Of a stretch of 64,000 nt of DNA, positions 45,354 to 54,371 are shown piece after piece. Within the stretch, counting starts at the first letter, position 1, and every line of letters begins with the position of its first letter. The notes under the pieces were generated by a model. The model had not been told where the DNA came from. It saw only the letters and a list, made by a program, of their open reading frames with translations, and did no database searches. The stretch comes from Nitrospira sp. (GTDB lineage Bacteria; Nitrospirota; Nitrospiria; Nitrospirales; Nitrospiraceae): positions 38,244-102,243 of the forward strand of contig JALHMZ010000015.1 in the NCBI GenBank assembly GCA_022843785.1. Direction: 5' to 3'. The position numbers and the translations under genes are program-made.

Positions 45354-46270
45354 TAGGAGGCAGGGGCGCCACCCGGTAGATCAGGATCGCCCGCGCAACG
45401 AAAACCGATCGTAATATCCGTCCGCCAATGCTTCGCGGCAAATCGTTTGGAGAGCCTCGCATTCTGTTCCGTCTCCCGCCATGACCCTCCCCGCACAACT
45501 TTCAGATCCGCATTCTCCGGCCCTTTGGGATCACGATACGACGATTTTTTATAATAGTGCTCATCGTACGAGTCCGCGACCCACTCCGCGACGTTGCCGG
45601 TCATATCAAACAGCCCATAGGGACTCCGTCCCGCCTCGAACGATCCGGGTGGCGCGAGGTACTTGTAGCCGTCTTCACTACCGTCCACATTCGCCGCATT
45701 GACGGCGAACTTCTCTCCCCAGGGATATTTCCGCTTGCCTTCACCGCGTCCTGCCTTTTCCCACTCTGCCTCAGTCGGAAGGCGCTTGCCGGCCCACTTA
45801 CAATAGGCTATCGCATCATCCCAGGACACACTCATCGCGGCAAACTCCTGCTGGAGCAGCTTTGACTGATCGTCTTCGAACACTTCGATTCTCGGCATCT
45901 GACGCTTGGTCATCTTGGCGAACCGCGCGTATTCCGCCTGCGTCACTTCTTTCCGGTCTATAAAGAATCCTTTCAAGAAAACTTGATGCTCCGGCGCTTC
46001 ATCCGGATCGGCATCTACGCTCCCCATCGTAAAGGGCCCTTCAGGAATCTGGACCATCTCACGCCCCTCATCTCCCATTTTCGTTTTGTACATCGAATAG
46101 TCCTGGGACGTCCCGCTGCTCACCGTCTGTCGATCCTCGGACTTGATGGATGCGGCCAGTTGTTTCATCTGATTGGCCTTATAGGACTCATAGGCCAGCA
46201 GGCCGACCATGAGAAAAAATGACGCGAACACGAAAATAATGGACCCGTACAACACACCCTTATTTTCCAC
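45353..46270 (-). CDS. SUMF1-domain (FGE-fold) membrane-anchored protein 2
   Basis: 305 residues. A membrane helix (SIIFVFASFFLMVGLLAY) is followed by a linker and the same FGE fold: MVQIPEGPFTMGS, FFIDRKEVTQAEYARF, VSWDDAIAYCKWAGKRLPTE, YPWGE, GNVAEWVADSYD, VVRGGSWRETEQNARLSKRF and IGFRC. As in its neighbour, no cysteine pair is present between RGGS and GFR. Tandem occurrence with 44200-45144 suggests duplication. The stop codon overlaps the palindromic element. Confidence 0.86.
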   Translation of the reverse strand: MENKGVLYGSIIFVFASFFLMVGLLAYESYKANQMKQLAASIKSEDRQTVSSGTSQDYSMYKTKMGDEGREMVQIPEGPFTMGSVDADPDEAPEHQVFLKGFFIDRKEVTQAEYARFAKMTKRQMPRIEVFEDDQSKLLQQEFAAMSVSWDDAIAYCKWAGKRLPTEAEWEKAGRGEGKRKYPWGEKFAVNAANVDGSEDGYKYLAPPGSFEAGRSPYGLFDMTGNVAEWVADSYDEHYYKKSSYRDPKGPENADLKVVRGGSWRETEQNARLSKRFAAKHWRTDITIGFRCAGDPDLPGGAPAS

Positions 46271-46288
46271 GCAATCCCCTCTTCCCGT

Positions 46289-46651
46289 TCACGGTTGAGA
46301 CCCAGACGGCTCAGCTTCCTCCGGCGGAGCCTTTCTGGCTGCGCGCATATCGAGAAGCATTGAAATCTGGACGCCAAGGAAGCCGCCCATCGCCGCACCC
46401 GCTCCCGCCCCAACCCAAATCCGGTCGATCCCAGCCAGCAACCAAGCCAACACCCCGCCCAATACGGTTCCAATCATGATACTGACCAGAAAGCGGCGGC
46501 CGCCCAAATATCCGATGACGCAACCCAACACAAGCCCGACCCCAACAGCCACCGGAAACAATCCCCCACCCATGGTAACACCGATGAGAGTCCCAACGGT
46601 GCCCATCACCACCATGCCCAGGGCTATGTCCAACACTTTCCAGATCGGCAT
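46289..46651 (-). CDS. Small Gly-rich membrane protein
   Basis: About 120 residues with three to four hydrophobic segments rich in Gly ([70 protein letters not shown]). Glycine-zipper packing in the membrane is likely. The ATG at 46649-46651 follows GCAGG; an upstream GTG is possible. It precedes the SUMF1 gene at 45353 on the same strand, and may serve as its membrane partner. No family recognised. Confidence 0.7.
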   Translation of the reverse strand: MPIWKVLDIALGMVVMGTVGTLIGVTMGGGLFPVAVGVGLVLGCVIGYLGGRRFLVSIMIGTVLGGVLAWLLAGIDRIWVGAGAGAAMGGFLGVQISMLLDMRAARKAPPEEAEPSGSQP

Positions 46652-46733
46652 ACTATCAACCTGCACCCTGCGCGACACCCATTGTACATATGCGCGCGAT
46701 GGAGGCGTACGCGCACGTATTGTGGCACTGTCC

Positions 46734-47384
46734 TTACTTCGCCGGCAGCGCCGTCATCGGACCAAAATCGATCTCAACTCCGGGACTGGCGATAATCGAG
46801 ATCCCCCAGGCTTTTGCCGCCGGCTCATGCCGATGGATCCGCTTGAAGTCTTCATAGACGTTGATCCGCTCTTCAAACCACTGTCCCAGCGCGTTCGTTC
46901 CACTTTGGACGACGATCTCGGACCCGCTGAACATACCGCCTTCGGTCAGCGTGCCTTCGGGCTTCGTAGCGCTCCATACATATTTCGTGAAGACCGGGAT
47001 GAACAACAGATCGGTATCGAGCGACGCATAGATCGCGGCCAGTGGTTCCGTGCCGGTCGGAGCTTTCACCAAACGCCACCGCCACGTCAGTACGGGATAG
47101 GCCTTGGGATCCCAGTCGATTTTTTTCTTCTTGATCCGCTGCCCTGCGTCTTTCGCAGATAAGAAATTCCCGCCGTTTTCAGACTGCACCTTATACGCAT
47201 CGCGGCCTTTGGACTGGCTCCGCTGATTCTCATGTTCCCACGCAGTGGGGAATCCGTCGGCTTCTTTCGCCTTGAATTCCTCCAGGATGAGCGCCGGTCC
47301 CTCCGCACAACCGAAACCGGGCCACACGAACCCGGACACCAGACTGCCAACCACAACTGCAGCACTCAGCAGCGCCCTTTTCAT
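46734..47384 (-). CDS. DUF3047-family secreted protein
   Basis: About 216 residues. A signal peptide ([19 protein letters not shown]) leads into the DUF3047 pattern: [38 protein letters not shown], then [13 protein letters not shown] and a WSATKPEGT segment. The function of the family is unknown. GGAAGGAT precedes the ATG. It follows the second bd-like oxidase gene by 20 bases, and is likely part of that operon. Confidence 0.82.
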   Translation of the reverse strand: MKRALLSAAVVVGSLVSGFVWPGFGCAEGPALILEEFKAKEADGFPTAWEHENQRSQSKGRDAYKVQSENGGNFLSAKDAGQRIKKKKIDWDPKAYPVLTWRWRLVKAPTGTEPLAAIYASLDTDLLFIPVFTKYVWSATKPEGTLTEGGMFSGSEIVVQSGTNALGQWFEERINVYEDFKRIHRHEPAAKAWGISIIASPGVEIDFGPMTALPAK

Positions 47385-47403
47385 ATCCTTCCACACCCTT
47401 TCG

Positions 47404-49275
47404 TTACGTTTCTTGTGACGGGACCGGCGACAGGATCGGCGCCTCCGCATCATGGAACTCCTCGCCCATGACCGACTGTTGCCCGCGCTGGCACATCCAA
47501 AACAAGACCAGCACCGCCCCCCAGAACACCACCATATTCAACGTGACCATTTTGGCGGCAAAGGCCAGGTCGGGCGTAAAGGCCCATGGCGACACATCGG
47601 CCATCAGTTCGCTGACATGCCAGGACAACCGGCCCGATGATCGAATAAAGCCCATCAATCCCATCACCCACGTAAAGGCCGCCGACAACCCGAACAGCAC
47701 CACCATGCCGCGGAACGGAATCTTTCCCCACTGAACCGGCCCATGCACGACCGCCCGCGTGAGCATGATGCGGTTGATGATCAGGCTGACCACGATGACC
47801 GTAAACGTCGTAAAGGCCTGCGGCGCCGACAGCCCCACACGGATCTTTGCCGGCAGATAGTAGCCATACACCGACAGCCCGATGACGTTGAGCATACCGA
47901 TAGCGAAGAGCACCGCGATGGCGATGTTGCCGGTCCTGACCCAGGACACCGTCATGGTCCGGCTCGCCCGCCGATAGTATAAAAAGCTGAGGGCGGTGAA
48001 GAGAAGAATGACGTTGATCGCGCCGTTCTTGGCCGACATGACACCGTAGTTTCCGACCACCGGATGCTGCTCACCCCCCATCGCTTTGACTTCGCTCCCC
48101 GACATCATGAGCGTATGCGGCGTCAGCCAGATAAACAGCGCCAGCGTCAGGCCGCCGAGCACGAATTGATAATACGGCTGATAGCGTTCCGCGCCCTTCA
48201 ACCGCGCCATCCCCTGCCACATATAATAGTTGATGCCAAGGAACAGAACTCCGATGAGCATCGCCTGAATGACGAACAGCCAGGTCAGCAGCCCTCCCAT
48301 CATCGTGACGCCCATCGTTTGACGGAACACGAAGACTGACCGCATCAACCAGTAGCCGGCGATCGGCATCGGCAGCAGCGCGCACACCGTCACAAACAAG
48401 AAGACATACCCAACCCAGTCGAAATAGGCTCGCTCCTCGTTCGTCTTGGCGGTGAAAAACCGGTAGCAGGCATAGGCCAAAACGACGGCTCCCCCGGACA
48501 TGATGTCGGCGAGAAACCGGTGGACATTCAGTGGATTCCAGAACGCCGAATGCAACAGGTGCCAGACGTTGCCCAAAAACCGCCCCTGGGCATCCACACC
48601 GGCCGGCGCCATCATGAAGGCGGACCAGGAGTTCGCCAGCAGCAGCAAGGCAGTGCCCACGATGTTCGTTAGAATCCCGATCGCCGCATGAATCCACTTT
48701 CTGCCCCGATCGGCCATCCGGTTCCAACTGTAGTAATAGACGATCAGCAGCAGCGACTCTCCGACAAACACGGCGGCGTAGACCGGCATGAACGACTTGA
48801 ATGTGCCGCCCATGTATTTCATAAAACTGGGATAGAGCGTAATGAATATCGTCAACATCAGACTGCCGATGAACGCCGTGACCGACAAAGCCAGGAGCGC
48901 CACCTTCGCCAAATCACGCGCCAGGCCGTCATAGCGAAGCGCCCAGGCCGGCTTCTTCGTGATCAATCCAAGAAATTCCAGCAAAGCGCAAAATAGCGGC
49001 AGCGCCAGCACGAAGCCGCCGAAATAGGTGTGCAATTGCGTCACAAACCACACAAGCAACCGGCTGTCGGAAGAACCGATCCGCGGATAGGTCGTCTCGT
49101 GAGGCGCCGGAGCCGCCGGACCCTGTGGCGTCCCGGGTGTCTGGAAGTAAAGATCCGTCGATTCCTCGGCACTGGCAGGAAGATCCAGCACCGGACTGAA
49201 CAGCCCAAACAAGGCAACCACCGTAACGGCGAGCGCAAGGGACGTCAGCTTCTTATTTGAACGGAGAATATTCAT
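47404..49275 (-). CDS. Cytochrome bd-like oxidase subunit, locus 2
   Basis: About 623 residues, similar over its length to the protein at 41673-43589: signal-like start, SRLLVWFVTQLHTYFGGFVL, FVGESLLLIVYYYSWNRM, NSWSAFMMAPAGVDAQGRFL, HLLHSAFWNPLNVHRFLAD and GNYGVMSAKNG. All the His positions noted in locus 1 are kept. The start at 49275 is two bases before the stop of the upstream gene. This second copy has no cytochrome c neighbours; its partners are a membrane protein, a PCP-reductase-domain protein and a DUF420 protein. Confidence 0.86.
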   Translation of the reverse strand: MNILRSNKKLTSLALAVTVVALFGLFSPVLDLPASAEESTDLYFQTPGTPQGPAAPAPHETTYPRIGSSDSRLLVWFVTQLHTYFGGFVLALPLFCALLEFLGLITKKPAWALRYDGLARDLAKVALLALSVTAFIGSLMLTIFITLYPSFMKYMGGTFKSFMPVYAAVFVGESLLLIVYYYSWNRMADRGRKWIHAAIGILTNIVGTALLLLANSWSAFMMAPAGVDAQGRFLGNVWHLLHSAFWNPLNVHRFLADIMSGGAVVLAYACYRFFTAKTNEERAYFDWVGYVFLFVTVCALLPMPIAGYWLMRSVFVFRQTMGVTMMGGLLTWLFVIQAMLIGVLFLGINYYMWQGMARLKGAERYQPYYQFVLGGLTLALFIWLTPHTLMMSGSEVKAMGGEQHPVVGNYGVMSAKNGAINVILLFTALSFLYYRRASRTMTVSWVRTGNIAIAVLFAIGMLNVIGLSVYGYYLPAKIRVGLSAPQAFTTFTVIVVSLIINRIMLTRAVVHGPVQWGKIPFRGMVVLFGLSAAFTWVMGLMGFIRSSGRLSWHVSELMADVSPWAFTPDLAFAAKMVTLNMVVFWGAVLVLFWMCQRGQQSVMGEEFHDAEAPILSPVPSQET

Positions 49276-49276
49276 C

Positions 49277-50338
49277 TTACGCTTTCGATCCCGGAGCCGG
49301 AGCAGAAGGTGCCATCGACGCGCCCATCGTTGCCGACTTTCCAAGAATGCCCATGACAAACGGACAACGCAGCAGCGCCGGACTCAGGCTCCGCCCCTCT
49401 TGCTCTTCCACATTTCGACGATACCCCAAATAATAGCCATAGAGCGCCATCAATCCGGTGACAAGCGCGCCGCCGATCGCCGCAACGGCCATCGGGAACT
49501 CCGGCTGCTTCATCACAAATACGGCCACGCCGACCGCAACCAGATAGTACGTAGCCGCAAAGGCCAATCCCGGCCACCACCAATACTTCAGCAACTCGGC
49601 AGTCTTGGTCTCGGCCAATCCCGCCATCCATGACGCCTGAGGCTTCAACCCGCCGAAGTACGCGCAGAGCGTGATCGCACCGCCCAGGATTGTCACGGCG
49701 GACAATTCGACGAATGCCGCTTGCTGTCCTCCCACGGCCTGCCCGAACGAAGCCGCCGCTGCGCCGATCGCCAATCCGGCGACAACCCAAGGGGCAACTT
49801 GTGTGGCATGACTTCCCACCATCTGACGCAAGGCGGCGCCGTCCGGAAACGTCGGCATCGGCTTTCCCATCAACCCAATCTTTCGCACATGACCGATCTC
49901 AAACGCATCGCGCGCCACCGATGTGCAGGAAATGATGATCGCCATCATAGCCGGACCGTCGGGGTGCTGGAGATAGCTGTAACCCGCCATCCACAAAATC
50001 GCCAAGACCAATAGTGACAACTGAATACCGTAGACTGCACCGATCCATCCGGCCACCCAGCCAAGCAGCCGACTCCCATCCTCACGCACCATCGCCGACC
50101 ACGAAACCGCTCGTCCAACGCGATAGGCAAGCAACGCCGTCACCACCGCCACCAGACTGCTCACCATGAGCAGCACAAACACATCATCGAGCGGCACAAC
50201 ATGCTTGGCCAACCGATAGATGCCGAACGCGACGAACCCGGGCACGAACATCACGATCCGCTTCCGCTTGCGGACAGAGTCCTCCGTCACCGCCAGGCTC
50301 AAACTCGGCAATACTCGTAGCGCCATCCGATGCAGCAT
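49277..50338 (-). CDS. Polytopic membrane protein, partner of bd-like oxidase 2
   Basis: 353 residues with about eight membrane segments (VMFVPGFVAFGIYRLA, VFVLLMVSSLVAVVTALLAY, FVELSAVTILGGAITLCAYF, FAATYYLVAVGVAVFVMK, and others). A loop motif CTSVARDAFEIGHVRKIGLM lies in the middle. No catalytic motif is recognised. It ends immediately before the bd-like oxidase gene, so the products may form one complex. Confidence 0.75.
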   Translation of the reverse strand: MLHRMALRVLPSLSLAVTEDSVRKRKRIVMFVPGFVAFGIYRLAKHVVPLDDVFVLLMVSSLVAVVTALLAYRVGRAVSWSAMVREDGSRLLGWVAGWIGAVYGIQLSLLVLAILWMAGYSYLQHPDGPAMMAIIISCTSVARDAFEIGHVRKIGLMGKPMPTFPDGAALRQMVGSHATQVAPWVVAGLAIGAAAASFGQAVGGQQAAFVELSAVTILGGAITLCAYFGGLKPQASWMAGLAETKTAELLKYWWWPGLAFAATYYLVAVGVAVFVMKQPEFPMAVAAIGGALVTGLMALYGYYLGYRRNVEEQEGRSLSPALLRCPFVMGILGKSATMGASMAPSAPAPGSKA

Positions 50339-50425
50339 AGTGAACTCGTTAGGCGTGAAACGTGAGGCGTGAGGCGATCACCATGATGCTCTGCCTTCTT
50401 CCCTTTACGCCTGACGCCTTACGTC

Positions 50426-50920
50426 TCACGTCTTCTGAGACGCCATTCCAAAGTACTTGGCTTTGATTTCTTCCATCAACGCCACAGTGATGCGAAACGT
50501 TCCGCGATCCGCCGCCGTACGCTCCAATTCGACCCGCGCCATGGCGCGGACCGGAGCCGGCACGTTCTCCAACCGCCGTTCCGCTTCAGGCTCCCATTCG
50601 ATCCGTTCCCCGGTAGACGGCCGCAACAATGTCTCATACGTGATCACCCGTTCGCCACGGACACGAGCCACGCTTTCCACATCCTCACGATAGAGAGGAG
50701 CCAGATAGGGCGGCATCCGCTCGACACGGTGCAGGGCCTCGTCCGTCCACATGAGCCGGTCAACCAGCCCATGCATCTGCCCCGCCGGGACATCGATCCC
50801 CACGTGTAATCCGCACCCGCGACATTCGGATCGGATAAACCATTGCAACGCCCCGTCGTCGTAGGCCCGCTCTTCGATCCCCGCCGTATGCATCCAGCGC
50901 CCACAGCCGCAGGTCAGCAT
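50426..50920 (-). CDS. PCP-reductase-domain protein with N-terminal zinc site
   Basis: 164 residues. The N-terminus has CGCG and CRGCG, a probable zinc site. The C-terminal part (IEWEPEAERRLENVPAPVRA then MARVELERTAADRGTFRITV) matches the PCP_red domain found at the end of light-independent protochlorophyllide reductase B and in many stand-alone proteins. The stand-alone form has no assigned role. It lies between the DUF420 gene and the polytopic membrane protein gene. Confidence 0.8.
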   Translation of the reverse strand: MLTCGCGRWMHTAGIEERAYDDGALQWFIRSECRGCGLHVGIDVPAGQMHGLVDRLMWTDEALHRVERMPPYLAPLYREDVESVARVRGERVITYETLLRPSTGERIEWEPEAERRLENVPAPVRAMARVELERTAADRGTFRITVALMEEIKAKYFGMASQKT

Positions 50921-50930
50921 GCTGGAGCAC

Positions 50931-50962
50931 CGTGAAACGTGAGGCGTGAGGCGTGAGGCGTT
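50931..50962. repeat. Heptanucleotide tandem repeat CGTGAGG
   Basis: CGTGAAA is followed by three exact CGTGAGG units. Similar words occur at 50354-50375 and, in the opposite sense, at 50406-50432, 51719-51742 and near 54177. It is part of a dispersed family of short intergenic repeats. Confidence 0.7.
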
Positions 50963-50983
50963 TCGGAACGAATGCGCATCGTC

Positions 50984-51700
50984 CTAACCGATCTTGCCCG
51001 GATACAGGATATACAACATCGTATAAGTGAAGCTGCCGGTGACGAATAGCACACAGTAGATGACCATGGTGAAACGGCCGAGCGCGCGATGGCGTTGCCC
51101 GCCGTTCGGCCAAATCCGCTGGATCGCCATTTCAATTCCAAAAACAAAGGCCACAATGGCCAAAAAGATCACATAGACTTCCAGCTTTCGCATGGAAAAT
51201 CCGGCGGTCGCGACGCGCGACCCAAACAAACCGAGCACCACGACCGTGATCCCGCCCAAGATCAGCCCCACCTTCTTCCAGGTCGTTTGCAACATCGACT
51301 CTCGAAGTGATCGCATGCCGTCCACGAACTGTTGGGAGCGAAAACCCAGCACGATCATGTACACGGCCATGACCAATCCGATCATGACCAGAATGATATG
51401 CAGCGTCAGTACAGGGATGAACACATAGTCGTACAGCGTCTGCGATCCGCCGAACCCTTCCTTGCCCTCGAACGCCAGCACACCGAGTTGCCGGAAGAGA
51501 TAATAGGCGATGAAAAAGCTGAGCATGGAGATCATACCGCCCAGCATCAACCAATGGTGGGCATCGGCGCGGCGTTTCCGGGCCTGAAACCATCCCAGAA
51601 CAAACAGGCCGGTAAAGAGCGTCGCCATAAACTGGCTCAGGTCAGCCCCCACCGTGGCATGCGTCCCGAAAAATCCAGGTTCCCGTAACCAATCCATCAT
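50984..51700 (-). CDS. DUF420-family membrane protein (CtaM/YozB-like)
   Basis: 238 residues with six to seven membrane helices. The DUF420 pattern is seen: conserved His in ADAHHWLMLGGM, TLHIILVMIGLVMAVYM, and HRALGRFTMVIYCVLFVTG followed by TYTMLY. CtaM of Staphylococcus aureus, a member of this family, is needed for maturation of a haem-copper oxidase. Here it is the first gene of the second bd-like oxidase operon. A role in oxidase assembly is therefore a fair guess. Confidence 0.83.
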   Translation of the reverse strand: MMDWLREPGFFGTHATVGADLSQFMATLFTGLFVLGWFQARKRRADAHHWLMLGGMISMLSFFIAYYLFRQLGVLAFEGKEGFGGSQTLYDYVFIPVLTLHIILVMIGLVMAVYMIVLGFRSQQFVDGMRSLRESMLQTTWKKVGLILGGITVVVLGLFGSRVATAGFSMRKLEVYVIFLAIVAFVFGIEMAIQRIWPNGGQRHRALGRFTMVIYCVLFVTGSFTYTMLYILYPGKIG

Positions 51701-51740
51701 TCTTCCGACTCCCGCCCGCTCACGCCTTACCCCTCACCCC

Positions 51741-52721
51741 TTACTGTTTCATACCCTGCACCACGGCCGTTTTCTCCAGTTCCGTGACGGAGGTAAACCC
51801 GGCCTTGGTCATCCAGCTCATCGCCTCACTGGTTCGATAACAGCTGCCTTGCTGCGTATTAACCAAGATATGCATAGCAAAGGCCGTTGTCCAAGCCGGG
51901 CCTGTACCCGCCTCGTCCAAAAACCGATCCTTGATGACCAGCCGGCCACCCGGCGCCAGGTGAGTGAATACCTTTCCAACCAAGGCGGCATTCGACTCGA
52001 AGGTTTGATAATGCAAGATGTCGGACATGAGCGCCACATCATAGGGACCACCCAGGGCATCCCGGTTGAAATCACCGGGGAGCAGCGCGATCCGCGATTC
52101 CAGCCCCGCCTCTTTCACAGTTGTTTCCGTCAACCGAAGCGTCGCAGGAAGATCGAAAACCGTGGCAGTCACTTCGGGATAGACCTGGCAGAATGCGATC
52201 GCATTTGTCCCTGCGCCACCGCCTAAATCCAGCAGATGTTCACGCCCGGACAGCTTCAGCCGTTTGGCCAAATCGGGTCCGCTGTGCTGACCGATGCGAT
52301 GCAACACCGCCAAGACGTTGCTTCCCAATTCAGGATCGGTTTCAAAGACATGCCGGTCGACCGGCCGGTGCCCGGTTCTGATCGTCTCCTCCAGCATCCC
52401 CCAGTTATTCCATTCCGCATCGTGCAGCACGAGTAAGTGCCCGATGTACTGAGAGGACTGGCGGACAAGGTGCTTCTCCGCCGCCGGGGAATTCCCATAC
52501 GAATCCCCTGCTTTGGTCAGCAACCCTAACGCCACAAGCGCATTCAATAAGAGGGTCAGGGTCGGCTCATGGGCCCCGATGCGCCCCGCGACCTCCTTCG
52601 CGGTTTTCGGCTTGCCATCCAGCGCGGAAAACACATCCAGCTTGACCGCCGTCAAGAGGATCTTGGTTTCCCAGTAATAGCCTAGCTGGAAGATCTCTGC
52701 GAGTGAGAATTCTCGTGACAC
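51741..52721 (-). CDS. O-methyltransferase (Methyltransf_2-type)
   Basis: 326 residues. An N-terminal dimerisation and winged-helix part (LAEIFQLGYYWETKILLTAV, LTLLLNALVALGLLTKAGD) leads to a SAM-binding domain with LLDLGGGAGTNAIAFC, VFDLPATL and LLPGDFN. C-terminal parts AALVGKVFTHLAPGGRLVIK complete the fold. The substrate could be a quinone, isoprenoid or small phenol. The start is GTG at 52719-52721 after a G-rich ribosome-binding site. Confidence 0.85.
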   Translation of the reverse strand: MSREFSLAEIFQLGYYWETKILLTAVKLDVFSALDGKPKTAKEVAGRIGAHEPTLTLLLNALVALGLLTKAGDSYGNSPAAEKHLVRQSSQYIGHLLVLHDAEWNNWGMLEETIRTGHRPVDRHVFETDPELGSNVLAVLHRIGQHSGPDLAKRLKLSGREHLLDLGGGAGTNAIAFCQVYPEVTATVFDLPATLRLTETTVKEAGLESRIALLPGDFNRDALGGPYDVALMSDILHYQTFESNAALVGKVFTHLAPGGRLVIKDRFLDEAGTGPAWTTAFAMHILVNTQQGSCYRTSEAMSWMTKAGFTSVTELEKTAVVQGMKQ

Positions 52722-53000
52722 ACCAATCCCCCCAGGCCCTCAGGCGCATCGCTTTGAAACGCAGGATCTTACCTAGATCGGAAACGGAAAGGCAAGGCAG
52801 GGAATTCGCTGTCGCTCACCGCAAACGTCACCGGATAGAGGCGCCGTCGACAGACCCGTGACACGGTGTAGCAGGACTGAGGGCTGAGTCGGAGCCACTG
52901 ATTGTGAAGCGGGTCGAGATGGGGTTATTGCGGGGTGACCAGAATTTGCAGCCGCTATTGAACTGCGAAGAAATAAAGAGATCAGCAGTGCACAGCACAA

Positions 53001-53037
53001 ACACAAAGGGCTCAGCGGGTTTCCCCGCTGAGCCCTT
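53001..53037 (-). terminator. Rho-independent terminator after the secreted protein gene
   Basis: AAGGGCTCAGCGGG pairs perfectly with its complement around a four-base loop and is followed on the minus strand by TTTGTGTTT. It lies 36 bases past the stop of the gene at 53073-53867, whose strong promoter and signals suggest high expression. Confidence 0.9.
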
Positions 53038-53072
53038 CTCTGCGGCTTGTGCCGCTCAAACTAAATGCTTGC

Positions 53073-53867
53073 TTACTTGATCTCGGCCTTCAGGTTGGCG
53101 GTTCCGCCGTCCGTCACATCGACCTCGAACTCGACCTTCTTGCCCTTGGCGGCAAATGGATGCCAGGCCACCACTTTGTGCTTGCCGGCCGGCACGTCCT
53201 TGATCTCAAACGAACCATCCTCCTTCACCACGGCGAAGTGCGGATTCGACACCGGGAGAAAGAAGGACTGCATGAACTCATGCTGGTCGCACTGTAAACG
53301 GTAATAGCCATCCTTCTCTGCACCGCCACGAAATACCACTGGCTTGTCGAGCTTATCGCCCTTCTTGGCGAGACCGATATTGAAACCGGTGGCTGAGCTG
53401 GTGCCCTTGACGACAAAGCTATGCGGATTATGCAGCACACCCTGAACCGACTTGGGGTCGTCCGGGTCGGCGTCGGTATTTTCAACCTTGAACGACTTGT
53501 TGTTCACCACCACGCCGGCAAACGGCAGGAACTCGCAGAACGCCGCGGTCACTTCGGTGCCCTGATAGCCGCCCATGAACGCCTGGTCCTCGATATCCAC
53601 AACCGCAACGACCGCATTCTTCAACCCGCCATCCTTACCGACTTCGATGCTCTTCAAGAACCGCTTGTCCCCGTCGGCCAAGCTCTTGTTCGGATTCTGA
53701 GGGCAAAACTTGGGGTTGGGGAACTTCGAGAAGAGAAACTCCTTCTGCTCGGATTTCCCGGCAAAGGTGACCTTGCCGGAAATCGTTCCGCCTGCGAACG
53801 AAGTGAGAGGCGCCGCGACGACCGCGACGGCTGCCACGCCCAACACGATGGACAATGCACTCTTCAT
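53073..53867 (-). CDS. Secreted carboxypeptidase-regulatory-like protein
   Basis: 264 residues. A signal peptide (LSIVLGVAAVAVVAAPLTSF, cleavage near FAGG) is followed by GGTISGKVTFAG, a region with FCPQNPN, CEFLPF and NVENTD-like loops, and LQCDQHEFMQSFFLPV. The end, FEIKDVPAGKHKVVAWHPFA, is a carboxypeptidase-regulatory-like beta domain. Cys and His residues could bind copper as in cupredoxin-like methanol-oxidation and nitrite-oxidiser proteins, but that is a guess. It has its own promoter and terminator, and is probably abundant. Confidence 0.82.
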   Translation of the reverse strand: MKSALSIVLGVAAVAVVAAPLTSFAGGTISGKVTFAGKSEQKEFLFSKFPNPKFCPQNPNKSLADGDKRFLKSIEVGKDGGLKNAVVAVVDIEDQAFMGGYQGTEVTAAFCEFLPFAGVVVNNKSFKVENTDADPDDPKSVQGVLHNPHSFVVKGTSSATGFNIGLAKKGDKLDKPVVFRGGAEKDGYYRLQCDQHEFMQSFFLPVSNPHFAVVKEDGSFEIKDVPAGKHKVVAWHPFAAKGKKVEFEVDVTDGGTANLKAEIK

Positions 53868-54025
53868 TGGACTGCCTCCTTGTGATTAATCTACCGCCCT
53901 TTTAAAAGCTAACCCGCATATCCCTGTATTCATTCACCGGCCCATAAGAGAATAATATGGGAACGGCAACTGCTGTCGCATACATGATCGACGACGTGCC
54001 GGCGAGGCTGGCTTTCGACCAAGTA

Positions 54026-54055
54026 TGTATATGAAATCTTACCGTCCCCTGTCAA
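54026..54055 (-). promoter_or_regulatory. Sigma-70-type promoter for the secreted protein gene
   Basis: TTGACA on the minus strand (54050-54055) is followed after 18 bases by TATACA (54026-54031). The block ATTTCATATACATAC is shared with the promoter at 9320-9348. A leader of about 150 bases separates it from the ATG at 53867. Confidence 0.7.
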
Positions 54056-54145
54056 CCCATACAAGACCCCCTCCCCGCATTATTCATATTAGGGTTAGCC
54101 CATCGCGACATCGCTTGAATGAGCGTGGCGCCCTGAGGACAAGAA

Positions 54146-54247
54146 CTGATAGCTGATGACTGGTAGCATCCGGACGTGAGGGGTAAGGCGTCAGGGGTGG
54201 CAAACAATGATACGTTGGCATCTGATAACTCAGCACTCATTACTCAG
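54146..54247. repeat. Direct repeat bordering the desaturase gene, left copy
   Basis: CTGATAGCTGATGAC and CCGGACGTGAGGGGT, then GGCGTCAGGGGTGGC, match the copy at 55290-55400 in the same order and orientation. The two copies enclose the desaturase gene. Identity is partial after the first 60 bases. Confidence 0.7.
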
Positions 54248-54371
54248 TCCTTACCCTCGCCATCTGCTCTGAAAATGAATGGCTAATTGCGTCTCAACCT
54301 GTTACAGTACGCACTGTCGGGACGCACCGGCCTTCCTAAAAAACCAGAACATAAAGAGCATCGTCGTCCGC

